64,000 nucleotides of DNA, taken from contig QZLH01000002.1 of NCBI GenBank assembly GCA_003833135.1, positions 277,896 to 341,895 of the forward strand. The letters are read 5' to 3'. This DNA is from Oehlia diaphana. Its lineage: Eukaryota > Glomeromycota > Glomeromycetes > Glomerales > Glomeraceae. Made by a program: the position numbers and the translations under genes. The notes beneath the pieces are model-generated. The model was not told the origin of the DNA and searched no databases. It worked only from the letters and a program-made list of their open reading frames with translations. Below, one piece after another: positions 42,780 through 54,214 of this stretch. The stretch's first letter is position 1; every line of letters begins with the position of its first letter.

Positions 42780-43992
42780 AATGTCAAGATTTATTATGTA
42801 TTATTTTTGTAGTTTTAAATATTATAAAAACATTATATAGACATTGATACAAACACTGCTTTAATCTTTAACATATTTGATAACCAAATTTTGGGAAAGA
42901 ACTATGATCTATTATTTAACAATTTATACATTTGTAATTTTACATCAAGAAATTATTATCCTCACATTTTCATTATTTATGAATAAAACAAAAAAAAAAG
43001 AGTAAGATAAAGAGAAATATGAATACTAAAAATTATAAGAATACAGTATCCTATTGCTATTTAAAGTTTTGATTCATAACTAAATTTAACTAGTGACATG
43101 AATGATTTAAAGATTAGAAAGTTATTAATATAATAATTTGTTTTTTCGAATTTTTTTTAGGAATAACTTTTAAGTAAATCACAACAGGGAAGTTTTTAAT
43201 GAGTTTTCTTAAATAATGGATTTATTTTGAAATCCTTAATTAATGTTAACTTTATTGTTTCTTTTTATTTTTGATATACTGTTAAATTTAAAATAGTCAA
43301 ACAACCAATATTTGAATTTTTATTATATTTTCAAATAATTTATATACTAGCAATCCATATTTATAAGTTATAATAGAAATACAAAGTTAAATTATTGCCA
43401 AACATATAAAATATATATCAGTTAAGCTAGATTTTAAATATTGATAAGCAACTTTTATAAGATATATCAAATAAATTATATAAATCATAATAAGTCTAAG
43501 CCTGATAATGTTAGAAATCCTGCAAAAAAACTTGTAAAACTTTGACCCAAGCCTACTGAAGTCAAAGTTCCAAGTATGGTTCAAATTTGAGGTATACAAT
43601 ACATATGGAAGTAAACTTCCATACTTGATTATTTGCGGCGTTTTACGGTATACGGCTTATTATTTATTATTTGAGCTTCGCCACCGCAAATGGACTGTAA
43701 TCAATTACCGATGGCTTGCTTCTGTCATCAGAATTAGTAAAGAATTCGAGCCTTTATTAATTCGAATTCATTTGTTCAATTCCTATAATATTTATTATCT
43801 AGGAACTTTCTTTCCGTTCATTTTTAAAAAAATTTTTTTATAGTTTTTTCGTAATAGGTAATAGTTTTTATGGTTTATATGATTAGTATCTCAAAAAAAA
43901 ATGATTACTATTTCAGAGAACTATTTGACAATAAATTTACCGCTATTGTTCTCAGCCCAGTTTTCAGCCCTGGGTGTAGAAAATTTATTTTC
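42780..43992. other. spacer upstream of Argonaute
   Basis: AT-rich, no gene seen. The right end forms the Argonaute promoter, with a GC-richer patch and an imperfect inverted repeat (TTTGCGGCG...CGCCACCGCAAA) at about 43633-43690. Confidence 0.45.
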
Positions 43993-44000
43993 TATAAAAG
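43993..44000 (+). promoter_or_regulatory. TATA box of the Argonaute gene
   Basis: TATAAAAG lies 39 bp before the start codon, followed by a GC-rich initiator-like stretch. This is a clear TATA box by sequence and position, implying a very short 5' UTR. Confidence 0.5.
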
Positions 44001-44038
44001 CGCCCGCTTCTCATTAATTCAACACATTAATTTAAATC

Positions 44039-46678
44039 ATGTCACAAACAAAAATCAACATCAAAAACGAATCTTCCGTCCCTATTCTTAAACGGGATGG
44101 ATTTGGAACAAAAGGACGAGTCGTTACAGTGAAGGCCAATAGCTTCGAAGTGACAAAAATCTCAAAATATGACGAATTCCTTAAGTATACTCTTGAGATC
44201 AAACCAATCGATGCTGAAAAGAATATTGAAGCTGACATCAAACGTGAAAGATCAGATTATGGAAAGAGTATTAGACGCAGGATTCTTAAAGAACTTAGCC
44301 TTAAAAAGGGAGAATGGTTCCAAAATGTTGTTGTTGCATATGATGGTGGTACTACTCTTTTCACAACTGACCGTCTAGGATTCGACAAAGAGACCGAAAC
44401 GAAACCAGTTGTTATAGAAATTATTATTCTTAAAGACATTCATAATATTAATGGCAAGTGCACTCAATACAGTGTACAGATTAGCCGAACAGATACTGTC
44501 ATCAAGTTAACACAGTTAGAGAAGTATATTAGTGGAGAAGAGTTTGAGTGGGATTTTTTCAGCGACGATTCCCTTGACGTCCTCAACGCTCTGATCCATC
44601 AAAGAGCGGCAGAAAAGTTCATTAAATCCGGTAAAAGTTCAATTTACAATAAGGGAAACAAGACAAAAATTACTGGTGGTATTGAGTTGTGGTCTGGATG
44701 GTTCTCGACCGTGAGACCAGGTCAAGAAAGCTTGTTCGTTAATGTGAACCCTACATTTACCACTTTTTATCAGCCATTGAGACTAGATGAATTTCTTCTC
44801 CAATATCTTTATCCAAAATATCAAAACCTTCCTGACGAATTTAGTGATTATCAGCTGAAAGACATTAACGAAATACTCAAAGGCCTGCTTGTTTGTCCTC
44901 TACACCTGGAATCTGTACATACTGAGAGACGCATTAAAAAGCTCCTACCTGCTACCAAAGTAGCACATTTCGAATATAAACCAATGACAGATTCGGAAGA
45001 AACATTTCCGCTTGAAAAGTACTTCGAGAACAAATATCAACTCCGAGAGACAAAAAAGCTCTTTGTCGAAATAATGAGTGAAGAGGGTACGCATATCGCC
45101 TGGCCAATTGAGTTTTGCCAAATTACTGAGGGGCAGCGTTACAAAACCAACAAGTTGACCGGAAAACAGCGAGCAGAAATCATTTCGGCTGCTAAGATGA
45201 AACCTTACGAGCATGAAAAAGAAACAATCAAAGGCGCCCAAGAAATCTTACAGCTTCATAAAAACCCAACTGGGGTTGGTATGGAAGTTGCGTCTCATTT
45301 AGCCGAAGTCGATGCACATGTGCTTGAATCTACAGCTGTTGAATATGCAGAAAACGTTACAATTCCCGCAAATAATGGAAAATGGAATCTCAAAAACGTG
45401 AAGTTTGTTAAAAGTGGGGAAACACTCGCCTTCTGGCAGGTTGTTGTCTTTGAACAACAAGAAAAACGGATATCCGAGGAGGATGTTTACAGTTTTATTG
45501 AAAAACTTATAACACAATGCAAAATACAAGGGATGAATATTACAAAAAATATTCCACATATCCAATATGTCCAATATCATAAAGATGATTTAGATAAGGT
45601 CATTAAATCAACTTATGAAGATGCAAAAAAAACACTCAACAGACCACCACAAATGATGCTCTTTATTATTCCTGGAGATAAGATCCAAAGTACCAACACC
45701 AAACTTTACGAAACTATCAAGCGCGTTATGGATATTGAGATTGGCTGTCTCACTCAATGTGTAAGCGTAAATTCCAACTATAAGAAACTTTTTAATAATT
45801 TGCAATACTGTGCCAACCTCACCATGAAGATGAACCTTAAGCTTGGTGGTGTAAATTCGGTTCTGCCCGAAAAAAAAATTGGTCTTCCCAGTGGTGAAGA
45901 TGTCCTCTTACTTGGTGCTGATGTAACTCACCCTAAAGACAAAAATGGTTGTTCAATTTGTTCTGTTGTCGGCTCACTAGATAATCGAGCCACTCGTTTC
46001 ATTACAAAATATCAAGTTCAAGAGCGCTCCGGCAGGGAGGAGATTATTAATATTGACAAAATGATAAAGGAAGTGTTGGAAGACTATTGCAACTACAAGA
46101 AGAATGAAAAAGGAAATATCAAAAATACAATGGCGTCGCATCTTCCACCATGTATTATTATGTACCGTGATGGTGTTAGTGAATCCCAGTTTGAACGAGT
46201 ACTCAAATGGGAACTTCTCAAGATTAAAGAAGCATGTGCCGAGTTCCAAGCAGGCTATCAACCAAAGATCACTTTCGCAGTCGTTGGCAAACGTCACCAT
46301 ACGAGACTGTTTCCTGGAAGTCCTAAGGAGGCTGATAAAAATGGCAATTGTCTTGTTGGAACAGTTGTTGACAGAAGGATCACTCATCCCACACTTAATG
46401 ACTTTTACCTCCAGTCACACTATACACATCAAGGAATGGCACGTCCTTCTCATTACACCATTCTTTATGACGATATCAAATTAACAACGGATGAGTTTCA
46501 ATGTTTGAGCAATGCATTATGCTATAACTTTCAGCGCACCACATCTAGTGTAAGCATTCCGTCACCCACATATTATGCACATCTGACTTGTGCCCGAGCG
46601 AGAATGTATTTGAATGATGACATGAAATTGCCAAAAGTACACCCAAATCTCGAAAAATACCCTATGTATTTTATGTAA
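44039..46678 (+). CDS. AGO: Argonaute protein (slicer-type, intronless)
   Basis: Single exon, 879 aa, a usual eukaryotic Argonaute length. Order: ArgoN region (FGTKGRVVTVKANSFEV), L1 (GGIELWSGWFSTVRPGQ), PAZ (about 240-360), MID (about 430-590), PIWI (about 590-860). The catalytic tetrad D-E-D-H is complete: Asp 628 (LLGADVTHP), Glu 668 (GREEII), Asp 711 (MYRDGVSESQF) and His 848 (SPTYYAHLTCARAR). It should therefore be able to cut target RNA guided by small RNAs. The 2.6-kb frame has no intron and is less AT-rich than neighbouring genes, and it has its own TATA box. AM fungi are reported to have many AGO copies; the lack of introns suggests a recently amplified, perhaps retrocopied member (inference). 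Confidence 0.95.
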   Translation: MSQTKINIKNESSVPILKRDGFGTKGRVVTVKANSFEVTKISKYDEFLKYTLEIKPIDAEKNIEADIKRERSDYGKSIRRRILKELSLKKGEWFQNVVVAYDGGTTLFTTDRLGFDKETETKPVVIEIIILKDIHNINGKCTQYSVQISRTDTVIKLTQLEKYISGEEFEWDFFSDDSLDVLNALIHQRAAEKFIKSGKSSIYNKGNKTKITGGIELWSGWFSTVRPGQESLFVNVNPTFTTFYQPLRLDEFLLQYLYPKYQNLPDEFSDYQLKDINEILKGLLVCPLHLESVHTERRIKKLLPATKVAHFEYKPMTDSEETFPLEKYFENKYQLRETKKLFVEIMSEEGTHIAWPIEFCQITEGQRYKTNKLTGKQRAEIISAAKMKPYEHEKETIKGAQEILQLHKNPTGVGMEVASHLAEVDAHVLESTAVEYAENVTIPANNGKWNLKNVKFVKSGETLAFWQVVVFEQQEKRISEEDVYSFIEKLITQCKIQGMNITKNIPHIQYVQYHKDDLDKVIKSTYEDAKKTLNRPPQMMLFIIPGDKIQSTNTKLYETIKRVMDIEIGCLTQCVSVNSNYKKLFNNLQYCANLTMKMNLKLGGVNSVLPEKKIGLPSGEDVLLLGADVTHPKDKNGCSICSVVGSLDNRATRFITKYQVQERSGREEIINIDKMIKEVLEDYCNYKKNEKGNIKNTMASHLPPCIIMYRDGVSESQFERVLKWELLKIKEACAEFQAGYQPKITFAVVGKRHHTRLFPGSPKEADKNGNCLVGTVVDRRITHPTLNDFYLQSHYTHQGMARPSHYTILYDDIKLTTDEFQCLSNALCYNFQRTTSSVSIPSPTYYAHLTCARARMYLNDDMKLPKVHPNLEKYPMYFM

Positions 46679-46882
46679 AAAGTAACGCATGGATCATGTT
46701 GACCTTTCAAAAATTTTTAGTTATAGATATTAGATTTCGTCATTTACTTTTGTTAAATAATATTTTGGTAACTTCATAATATGGAAATGAACAGAAATTT
46801 GCTAAAATTGTGAAAATAATAAAATTTATGTAATTTAAGTTGTATTTAACAATCATTAAATTTGCAAACTTCTTACTTTATA

Positions 46883-47041
46883 TGGCTGGCCCTTTGCAAT
46901 AGAAAGGGAGGAAACTTCCAGAAAAAACTGAATTTACTTTGTATGCTAAAAGAATATGAATTTTAGGCTGGAAAAAACATTCAACGTTAACCTAGAAGTT
47001 TCCCTGATAATTTCCTCTTTCTATTGCAAAGGACCCAACTA
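46883..47041. mobile_element. MITE with 31-bp terminal inverted repeats
   Basis: The left end TGGCTGGCCCTTTGCAATAG and the reverse complement of the right end TAGTTGGGTCCTTTGCAATAG agree over about 31 bp, continuing AAAG-AGGAAA. TA dinucleotides flank both ends. 159 bp, no ORF. Confidence 0.6.
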
Positions 47042-47149
47042 TAATACAATAAATAGAAATTAAGCATTAGTTTAAAAAATTAATGAACTTCAATAACTCA
47101 TTACCTTAATATTAGTAATTATGCTAAATAAATAAGGTATGATCGACAG

Positions 47150-47400
47150 TAGTTGATGTGGGCATTATCTATTTGGATTGGACATTGCTATCATAATTAG
47201 GAATCTTATACTAGGACCCCCGAGCTATACATAGAAAGGTCGGGTCCTGGTTATTTGCAATCATGTAGATCAATTCCATTTGTGGATAATGCCGACCAGC
47301 ATTCATAGTGCTGGCCCTGAAGAAATGCGTAAAGCTAATAGTAAATGTGTGCCGATCTCCCCTGACCTATATATATAACTCGGGGTCCTCTTATTATATT
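47150..47400. repeat. nested inverted repeats, probably one or two MITEs
   Basis: Outer pair: AGGACCCCCGAGCTATACAT (from about 47212) with the inverted ATATATAACTCGGGGTCCT ending near 47390, and GGTCGGG/CCCTGACC next to them. Overlapping pair: GTGGGCATTATCTATTTGGA (about 47158) with TCCATTTGTGGATAATGCC (about 47276). A small hairpin CCAGCA/TGCTGG sits inside. Lies between Argonaute and RFT1. Confidence 0.5.
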
Positions 47401-47608
47401 CTCTCATAAAAGTTTTGTTGGCCCATAGTCATAGTAACCGAATTATCATAGAATTTAAGGAGTTAACAAGAGAATATTTTTTATCGTAATCAATATTATA
47501 AAATTCCAATTTATTCAATTTATTACACTTTAATTATTTAAATACAAGTTTATAATAATAATTTTTACATTATTAAGCATCAGAATATTAAATTATCTTA
47601 TTCATAAA

Positions 47609-49701
47609 TTATTCTCGCTTATTTTGTGCCTTGTTACCACGAATAAGTTTCATAGAATCTCTTATAAATTCTTTTTCTTGCAAATACCTAAGTATAAATA
47701 ATAATTGGTTAATGAATTTACGAAAAAAAAAATCCCAAAAAAATATAGAAAAGGGTAATGATTACGTTATTCCTGCGACAATAATAGCACAAACACCACC
47801 AACAGCAACATGTTTAATCTTCGCATCCAAAGTTTCCCAACCAATCAATTGATTAGAAAAATAAGTTATAATCCATGCTAAACTAAAAGATAGTAACACT
47901 AAATAATTAGGTAATAAATTGGATAAAGATAACATTCTTTTCAATTCATTCGTTTCCTGTCTACCATCACGGTGATTTAAAAAATAAGATCTAATAAAAT
48001 TCCAGCTCCATAAAATTCGTGTTGATAAATTAACTACATTGGCTGCAACTAATCCAATAGCACCAGCGGATAACCCTTTCATAAATATTACACCAGCTCC
48101 AACAAAACCTGCTGAAAAAGCAATTAACCAATAATTTAATTTACTTAAAGTTTTTTCTGACGCAACCGCTGCTACAAATGCTTCAGTAACACCATTAATT
48201 CCCATTACTGGAACATATATACAATAAACTGATAATACAAGTGGTGCGGGTGTTTGAGACCATACAGAACCTACAAGTAAATCAATCAAAGTTCCGGTAT
48301 AATTAGTTGCGAATCCAATAAAAAGAAGTCCAAGTAAAATATGAAATTTAATTAAAGTTGTTAGAACTTGTAAAGATGTTATTAATGCTCTACAAGTTTC
48401 TCCTTCTGGTTCTTTTTGTTTATCATTAACGTCACTATGAGTATCAACACGCGTTAAAAGTTTGGAAAATAATGTACGAGTCGTTTCTTCCAATGGTTGA
48501 AACAATATTCGCACAATCAGTGATCCTAAAAAAACAAAATGACATGAATATCTTAGAAAGAAATGATAAATCTTAGAATCGGATCGTTTAACCTACCGTA
48601 ATTAAAAACAAATGCATATATTCCTTGATCAACTGGCTCACTTAATAATGCTATTAACATTTTATCACCTTCTGTCAAGACATGTTTTAACAAAGATTGC
48701 TTTGTAAATGTTTTGGCTAAGTTAAACAAATGTTCGTCAAACCAGAATACCTTTTGTCTATACATAAAGATAAAGCTCAATCAATAAAAACATATGTACT
48801 AAAGTTTCTTTATAAAGAATTTAATAATCAATTACCTTTCATCTTGTAATTTTCGTGGTTTCAATAATTGAATATCCCAATTTGATATGAAATATCCGAT
48901 GTAACCTACTATCAAAACTAAAGAAAAAGCAACCTGTGCAACTGCAAATGCTAAAATTCCATAAGCATTTTCACCCTTTTCACCATTTTTTGGAGCACCT
49001 ATGACTGTCATTGCGAATGTAATAAAACAACGAAGAAATACCCCAATTATCTCACAACGCACTCTAAGAGTGAATAATAAATTGTTCAAGGCAGCAACGT
49101 AAAGTGGCTCAATAATTAATTCAATAAATGCTGCTAAACCATATAGTATTACCGAAATAACATAATACGGTGCAGATAATGATTCCTCTGTTGCGTAAAA
49201 GATATAAAATGTGCAGGCAAGAAATGTTGTAATTATCCCGATTGGAATTGGAACGTAAGATAAATTTGTTATTTTTTGGACGGATCCAACAGACGAATTG
49301 GCAAATATTATCGGACCTTTCGAATTTTCTTGTGATTTCTCAGATGATTTTCCATCAGAATCAAATACAATAGTATCACCACTACCTCTCAATAAAGCAC
49401 ACCGAAATCCTTCGCGAGATAAAAACAAGATTGTTGCCAATAACAATTCTAATTGCACTGATGCAATTCCAAATGTTGCAGGATCTGTGTAACGTAAAAC
49501 AACTTGATGCAAAACAAAAGTAGTCAATCTGCTAATAAGTTGTAACATAACAAGTGAAGAAGCTCCAGCTACAGATGATGATAAAATTTGGGATACATCC
49601 TTTTGCGACGGTGTAGTTAATTCAGAATGAGTTTCATTTTCAATTATTTTACTTTTCTCCTTCGAAATTTCTTTGATATTTTTACGCTTTATAGTTGACA
49701 T
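47609..49701 (-). CDS. RFT1: Rft1, ER dolichol-oligosaccharide (Man5) translocation protein
   Basis: Four exons: 49701-48836, 48757-48597, 48525-47766, 47687-47609; 1866 nt, 621 aa. A MOP/MATE-like polytopic membrane protein with the Rft1 hallmarks: FVLHQVVLRYTDPATFGIASVQLELLLATILFLSREGFRCALLR near the N-terminus, FTKQSLLKHVLTEGDKMLI in the middle and SEPVDQGIYAFVFNYGSLIVRILFQPLEE after it, with a YCIYVPVMGINGVTEAF segment later. Rft1 is needed for Man5GlcNAc2-dolichol use in N-glycosylation at the ER; whether it flips the lipid itself is debated. Slightly longer than usual (about 540-575 aa) owing to N-terminal and loop extensions. Confidence 0.95.
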
Positions 49702-50127
49702 TTTAATTTTTGTAAGTGCTTTAAAGTTTAAATTAAAAGTTTTAGAGGTTTAAATAATTTTTTTTTCGTGCATTAAAATTACGGGTACTTTGCATACTAT
49801 AAGTAACACGATCGCTTGCTTGTAACACAAACGATTTTCATAACTGATTGTTCAAAATTTATCCAAATTGGGTAAAATTATATCATCTATTGCTTGTTTC
49901 TTACATATCTTACATATTTATACTCGTTTTCCGCGTGTTAAAAATGCACAATTCACTTGAAAGAAAAAAAAAAAATTTTTTTTTTTTTAAAATTGTAAGA
50001 AAAAAAGAGATATCAAAAATTTTGCGATAATATAAAATTTTAAATATTATAAAATATTTTCTCTATTTATTTATTTTTCATATTAAAAAAAAAAGATCCT
50101 GATATACAGAACTTTTAATCCGAAGAA
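49702..50127. other. divergent promoter between RFT1 and an F-box gene
   Basis: 426 bp shared by two head-to-head genes. Contains an A-run/T-run palindrome at about 49963-49988. No defined site recognised. Confidence 0.4.
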
Positions 50128-51702
50128 ATGGATTTTCCTTTACCAACTGAATGTGTAGAAGATGTGATTTCAAATCTCGAAATAAACAGAGATTTATTTT
50201 CTGCTTTGATGGTTAATAGAGAATGGTGCAAATTTGCGGTCCCTATTCTATGGAAAAATCCGTTTGATAACAATAATCGAGAAAACCATTGTAAGAAGGT
50301 TATAATGAGAACGTATTTATCATGTCTTGATCAAAGATCAAAACTATTTTTAGAATCGAATGGAGTTGACTTATCATGTACATCTTCTAGTACTGCGTTT
50401 GATTACGCATCTTACTTGAATTATCTTTCAACTACTAGTTTAAAATTTAGGATTCAACAATATATGTTTCCACAAGCAGGTTTTTGCGGATCTATGTTAA
50501 ATGAACATCAAAAAACTTCCAATCAAATTAAATTGATATTTACAATCTTATGCAAGCATTTCATTTCTCGATCTGTAGAATTAAAATATATTGAATTCAG
50601 TGATTTTGGATTCGATCCATTGAATGTTTATTCAATCCCTTTCGCAACTTTTGAAGGTGCTAATAGAAGTCTTGCAAATCTTCAAATTTTTTGTTTTCAT
50701 GGAATTCCTGGAAAATCGAATAATGCGAAAACATTTGTTTCCATGTCAAATGTTTGTAAGAATATTTCACATCTTGAAATTACTCTCTCAACACTTGACG
50801 AAGCAAAAGGTTTAGCTTCACTTATTTCTGTTCAAAATCATTTGGAACATTTCAAGCTTGTCTCAGATACTAGATTTACTCTAATTGATGATGACATCTT
50901 TGGTGCAATTTTTCGATCACTTGCGACTCAAAGTAATACTTTTCGTTCCATATTTCTTCAAAATGTATCCTTTACTAACGTTGATTTCAAAAGTCTAGCC
51001 GAATTTGGTAAATGTAAGGCATTGAGGTCCATGACATTTATTGAGTGTGAAGAAATTCAAGAAAAAACCTTTAATGCAATCAGCAATGCATTTCCTTTAT
51101 TAGAACATGTATTCTATGTTTCAGGACCATCCGAAGTTCCTTCTCAAAGTTTTTGTGAGATATTTAAAACAGCTCAATTAAATATTAAAAGTATTTCATT
51201 TGATGTTGAAGTTTTTGGATTAATTGAAACAATTACGAAATTCTGCACAAAATTGGAAGATATTTCAGTCAATTCTATTGATCCTACAGAAATCATCTTA
51301 ATTTTAAGTAATTGTAAAGAATTAAAATATATCAATTTTCGAGGGGAAGGAGGAATTGATGCAAATGATATTTTTATCGGAATGGCAAGGTCTATCTCTC
51401 CGAATTTAGAAATACTCTCGCTTAATATGTCTTTTACAAACCCTTGGATTTTTTCACCCGAGTCTTTAAAAATATTTTTAGATAGTTGTAAAAATACTCT
51501 TAAAATTTTTAAAATTTATCATTATGATGCACCTTTTAATATTCAAGATTTAGAGGATGCAAGAATAAAAACAATGAATGAAGAACATTTTAATGTAATT
51601 CGCCAAAGTGGAATTACATTTCATATGGATAGTGATATTTGGCCAAGAAATACGAATATTATTACCACAATTGATATTCCAGGTATTCATCCGATTGAAT
51701 GA
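50128..51702 (+). CDS. F-box protein with LRR-like C-terminal region
   Basis: Single exon, 524 aa. F-box at about residues 3-46 (LPTECVEDVISNLEINRDLFSALMV, then NREWCKFAVPILWKNPF). Downstream, leucine-rich strands recur (VSMSNVCKNISHLEITLS, CKALRSMTFIECEEIQ, CKELKYINFRG, SPNLEILSLNMSF), so a horseshoe-like substrate receptor for an SCF ubiquitin ligase is likely. Same architecture as the gene at 41238-42779, but the sequences are well diverged, so it is not a recent local duplicate. Confidence 0.85.
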   Translation: MDFPLPTECVEDVISNLEINRDLFSALMVNREWCKFAVPILWKNPFDNNNRENHCKKVIMRTYLSCLDQRSKLFLESNGVDLSCTSSSTAFDYASYLNYLSTTSLKFRIQQYMFPQAGFCGSMLNEHQKTSNQIKLIFTILCKHFISRSVELKYIEFSDFGFDPLNVYSIPFATFEGANRSLANLQIFCFHGIPGKSNNAKTFVSMSNVCKNISHLEITLSTLDEAKGLASLISVQNHLEHFKLVSDTRFTLIDDDIFGAIFRSLATQSNTFRSIFLQNVSFTNVDFKSLAEFGKCKALRSMTFIECEEIQEKTFNAISNAFPLLEHVFYVSGPSEVPSQSFCEIFKTAQLNIKSISFDVEVFGLIETITKFCTKLEDISVNSIDPTEIILILSNCKELKYINFRGEGGIDANDIFIGMARSISPNLEILSLNMSFTNPWIFSPESLKIFLDSCKNTLKIFKIYHYDAPFNIQDLEDARIKTMNEEHFNVIRQSGITFHMDSDIWPRNTNIITTIDIPGIHPIE

Positions 51703-52802
51703 TTTCACGATTAAATAAAAAGAAAAAAATAATAATAATAACGATTTCTTCTAATATTTGTTTATAAAGAGAATATCGAGGAAAATCAGTAAAAAGAATT
51801 TGTTAAAAATAGGTAATTATAAAATCAAAAATTTTTTTTTAAAAAAAATTTAATATTCACAAATAATTTTAATTTTAATAGTTTTACGACACAATTTTAC
51901 AGTCAAATTTATTTGTATTTCGTTGAAAGGAATTTATATATAAAATATTGTACATTTGTTTTTATTAATAAAAAATTGGTACAAAATTAAAAAATTTAAC
52001 AAGTATTATTGTATGTTTCTGTTATACATTCTTTGAGAGGATAATTAAGTCGCATGACAGATCATCATATATGACTACCAGGTTGAAAGATAAAAAAATT
52101 AATATATCTAAAATAATTTTTTAAATGATCAATTACTATTGTTAATCTTGAACTAATACTTTTTTAAAGAATTTTTAATAACTTTCAATTCCCAAAGTTA
52201 GATTTTATGCTTCGGGAATATTGAATTTTGATTTGTTCTTTGGCTATTTATATATACAGTACGTATACATATATATATATAAAAAAAAGAAACAAATATA
52301 TACTTGTTATTCCATGGGTATAATGAATAACTGAAATATTCACCGGGCCCCCGAGGGAGGAGCATCGGTGTACATATTTATTAGATATCCATGGCTCATT
52401 GTGTATGACGTATCCACCGACCTTTTTTAATACTAGTATAAGCACTTCAAATTTTTCAGTCCCTCATGTGTAACCATTTAACTTAATATTTCTTTTAAAA
52501 TAAAGTTTATCATTGTACCAGATTGTAAATCATGACTTACACAATTAATTTAACCTAATTTTGATACGGCAGAGGAAACGTTAATAATATTTTTCGAATT
52601 CTTAAATAGCTGTGAAACGATTATAGATCTATAAAGATATAAAAAAAACAGTACCTCAAGAATATATTTTCTATCAAAATATTATCTGATAATCTGATAA
52701 TCTAAATAAAGGTAGTCTAAAAATTATCAGATTTTGTGTTACCCTTTTTTATTAATTATTTATATCATTTTTTCATGCAAAATCAGCACATTTATCATTA
52801 TC
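51703..52802. other. spacer between F-box and CREG-like genes
   Basis: AT-rich. At about 52309-52395 there is an imperfect inverted repeat (CCATGGGTATAATGAATA with TATTTATTAGATATCCATGG) around a GC-rich GGGCCCCCGAGG patch that recalls the GGACCCCCGAG arm at 47.2 kb. No gene seen. Confidence 0.4.
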
Positions 52803-53812
52803 ATGGCCAATTTTCAACGATTAATTCTATTAATTTTATTTTTATGTTTAATCATTAATGATGTTAATCCATATAAATTTGTGGAAAGTGAAAAAGATGC
52901 TGCTATTATCTCAAGAAATCTTGTAAAAGAATTTGGTATTGGTACTTTGGTTACTATAATGAATCATCACGAAAAAGAGGATGTTCGAGGTATAATAAAT
53001 ATTAAATGAAAAAAAACAAGACGAAAAAAGTCTTTTTTGATATATAATGTAATTTTTAATTAAATAGGTTACCCTTTCGGATTATTTGATTATTTTACTG
53101 ATGATTGTCCTTCAACAGGAAATCCATTACTTCTTTTAAGTGACTGGCAGGTAAAAAAGTATTTATAAAAAAAAAAAATTGTCGTCCCTGTCCTGTTCCT
53201 TGTTTCGCCAAATCTGTTTAAAAGGTTTAAAAATTATATTTGTTATTTTAGAAAAATATACAAAATTCCAGAGACAATGATTGGAAAGCTTCTTTAATGA
53301 TTCGTAAACTAAGTAATAATGACACTTTTTTTCCCTTCGCTGAACCAAGGCTTAATTTATTTGGTCATTTGGAAAGAGTATCCGGGGATGAAGTATGTAT
53401 TCAATAAATATCTGACATATATATATATATATATGTTTAGAATATTTATTATTATCTTATTTTTAGGTTGCAAATGTACAAAAATGTTTTTTAGATAAGC
53501 ATCCAAGAGCGCGTGGGTGGTAAATAGATTTTTTTATTTTATCAATCATTAATTTTGCTTAATCTTTTACTTTCTCAACCTAATCAAATTATTCTTTATA
53601 GGCTTCCAGGTGGAGGACACATGTTCTATTTTTATAGATTTATTGTACATGATATTTACTTTGTTGGTGGATTTGGCAATGAACATTATATTGGTTATAT
53701 TGATAGTGAATTATATCATAAAGTTGAACCTGATGGAAGTACTTACATAAATCACAATTGTAACGAAGTTGAAGTTGATCAAGTTAGGTGGATGAATATG
53801 CAACATCCTTAG
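52803..53812 (+). CDS. CREG-like secreted protein (FMN-binding split-barrel fold)
   Basis: Five exons: 52803-52989, 53068-53150, 53252-53392, 53467-53519, 53602-53812; 675 nt, 224 aa (human CREG1 has 220). A signal peptide is clear (LILLILFLCLIINDVNP). The fold follows CREG/pyridoxamine-oxidase-like proteins: 'GTLVTIMNHHEKEDVRGYPFG' strands, the PLLLLSDWQKNIQNSRDN segment, LMIRKL, a HLERVSG strand, KCFLDKHPRARGW, then FYFYRFIVHDIYFVGGFGNEHYI. CREG proteins are secreted or lysosomal glycoproteins that have lost oxidase activity. One N-x-S/T site (NNDT) is present. Role in a fungus unknown. Confidence 0.8.
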
Positions 53813-54046
53813 TCATTGTGATAGAGTATGAGTATGACAGTTATCTGTTTATGTACAAAAGTGATTAATAACACGTGATTTAATTCTGGCCGAGAAATTT
53901 TTTACCTTTTGCCGGGATTAAAATTGAATTTTTTTTTTATGATTAATAAAATGAACTGAAAATTATTTTGTTCGAAAAGTATTTTTTTTCTTAACGAATG
54001 TTTCTTTAACATTCATATTATATTATATATATATATATATATTGTG
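53417..54046. repeat. (AT)n microsatellites around the CREG-like gene
   Basis: Two short AT runs, one in intron 3 of the CREG-like gene (about 53417-53434) and one downstream of its stop (about 54024-54042). Ordinary low-complexity repeats. Confidence 0.7.
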
Positions 54047-54214
54047 TTCCTTTTCGATTATTAAACTTATTCAATCCTTATTAATTTAAGTAAGTTTATT
54101 TTAAAATTATATACTCTTTAGACGCGATTGAAACAAATAAAATTTTGAGTTTTGACGTGTTTACTTCACATAGTTCGTTTTAATTTATTTTTTTAATAGA
54201 CTTTTTTAAAAAAA

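Noticed and set aside
49848..50030. 60-codon ORF between RFT1 and the F-box gene
   Set aside because: Lies in the divergent promoter and runs through a homopolymer tract; no protein-like features.
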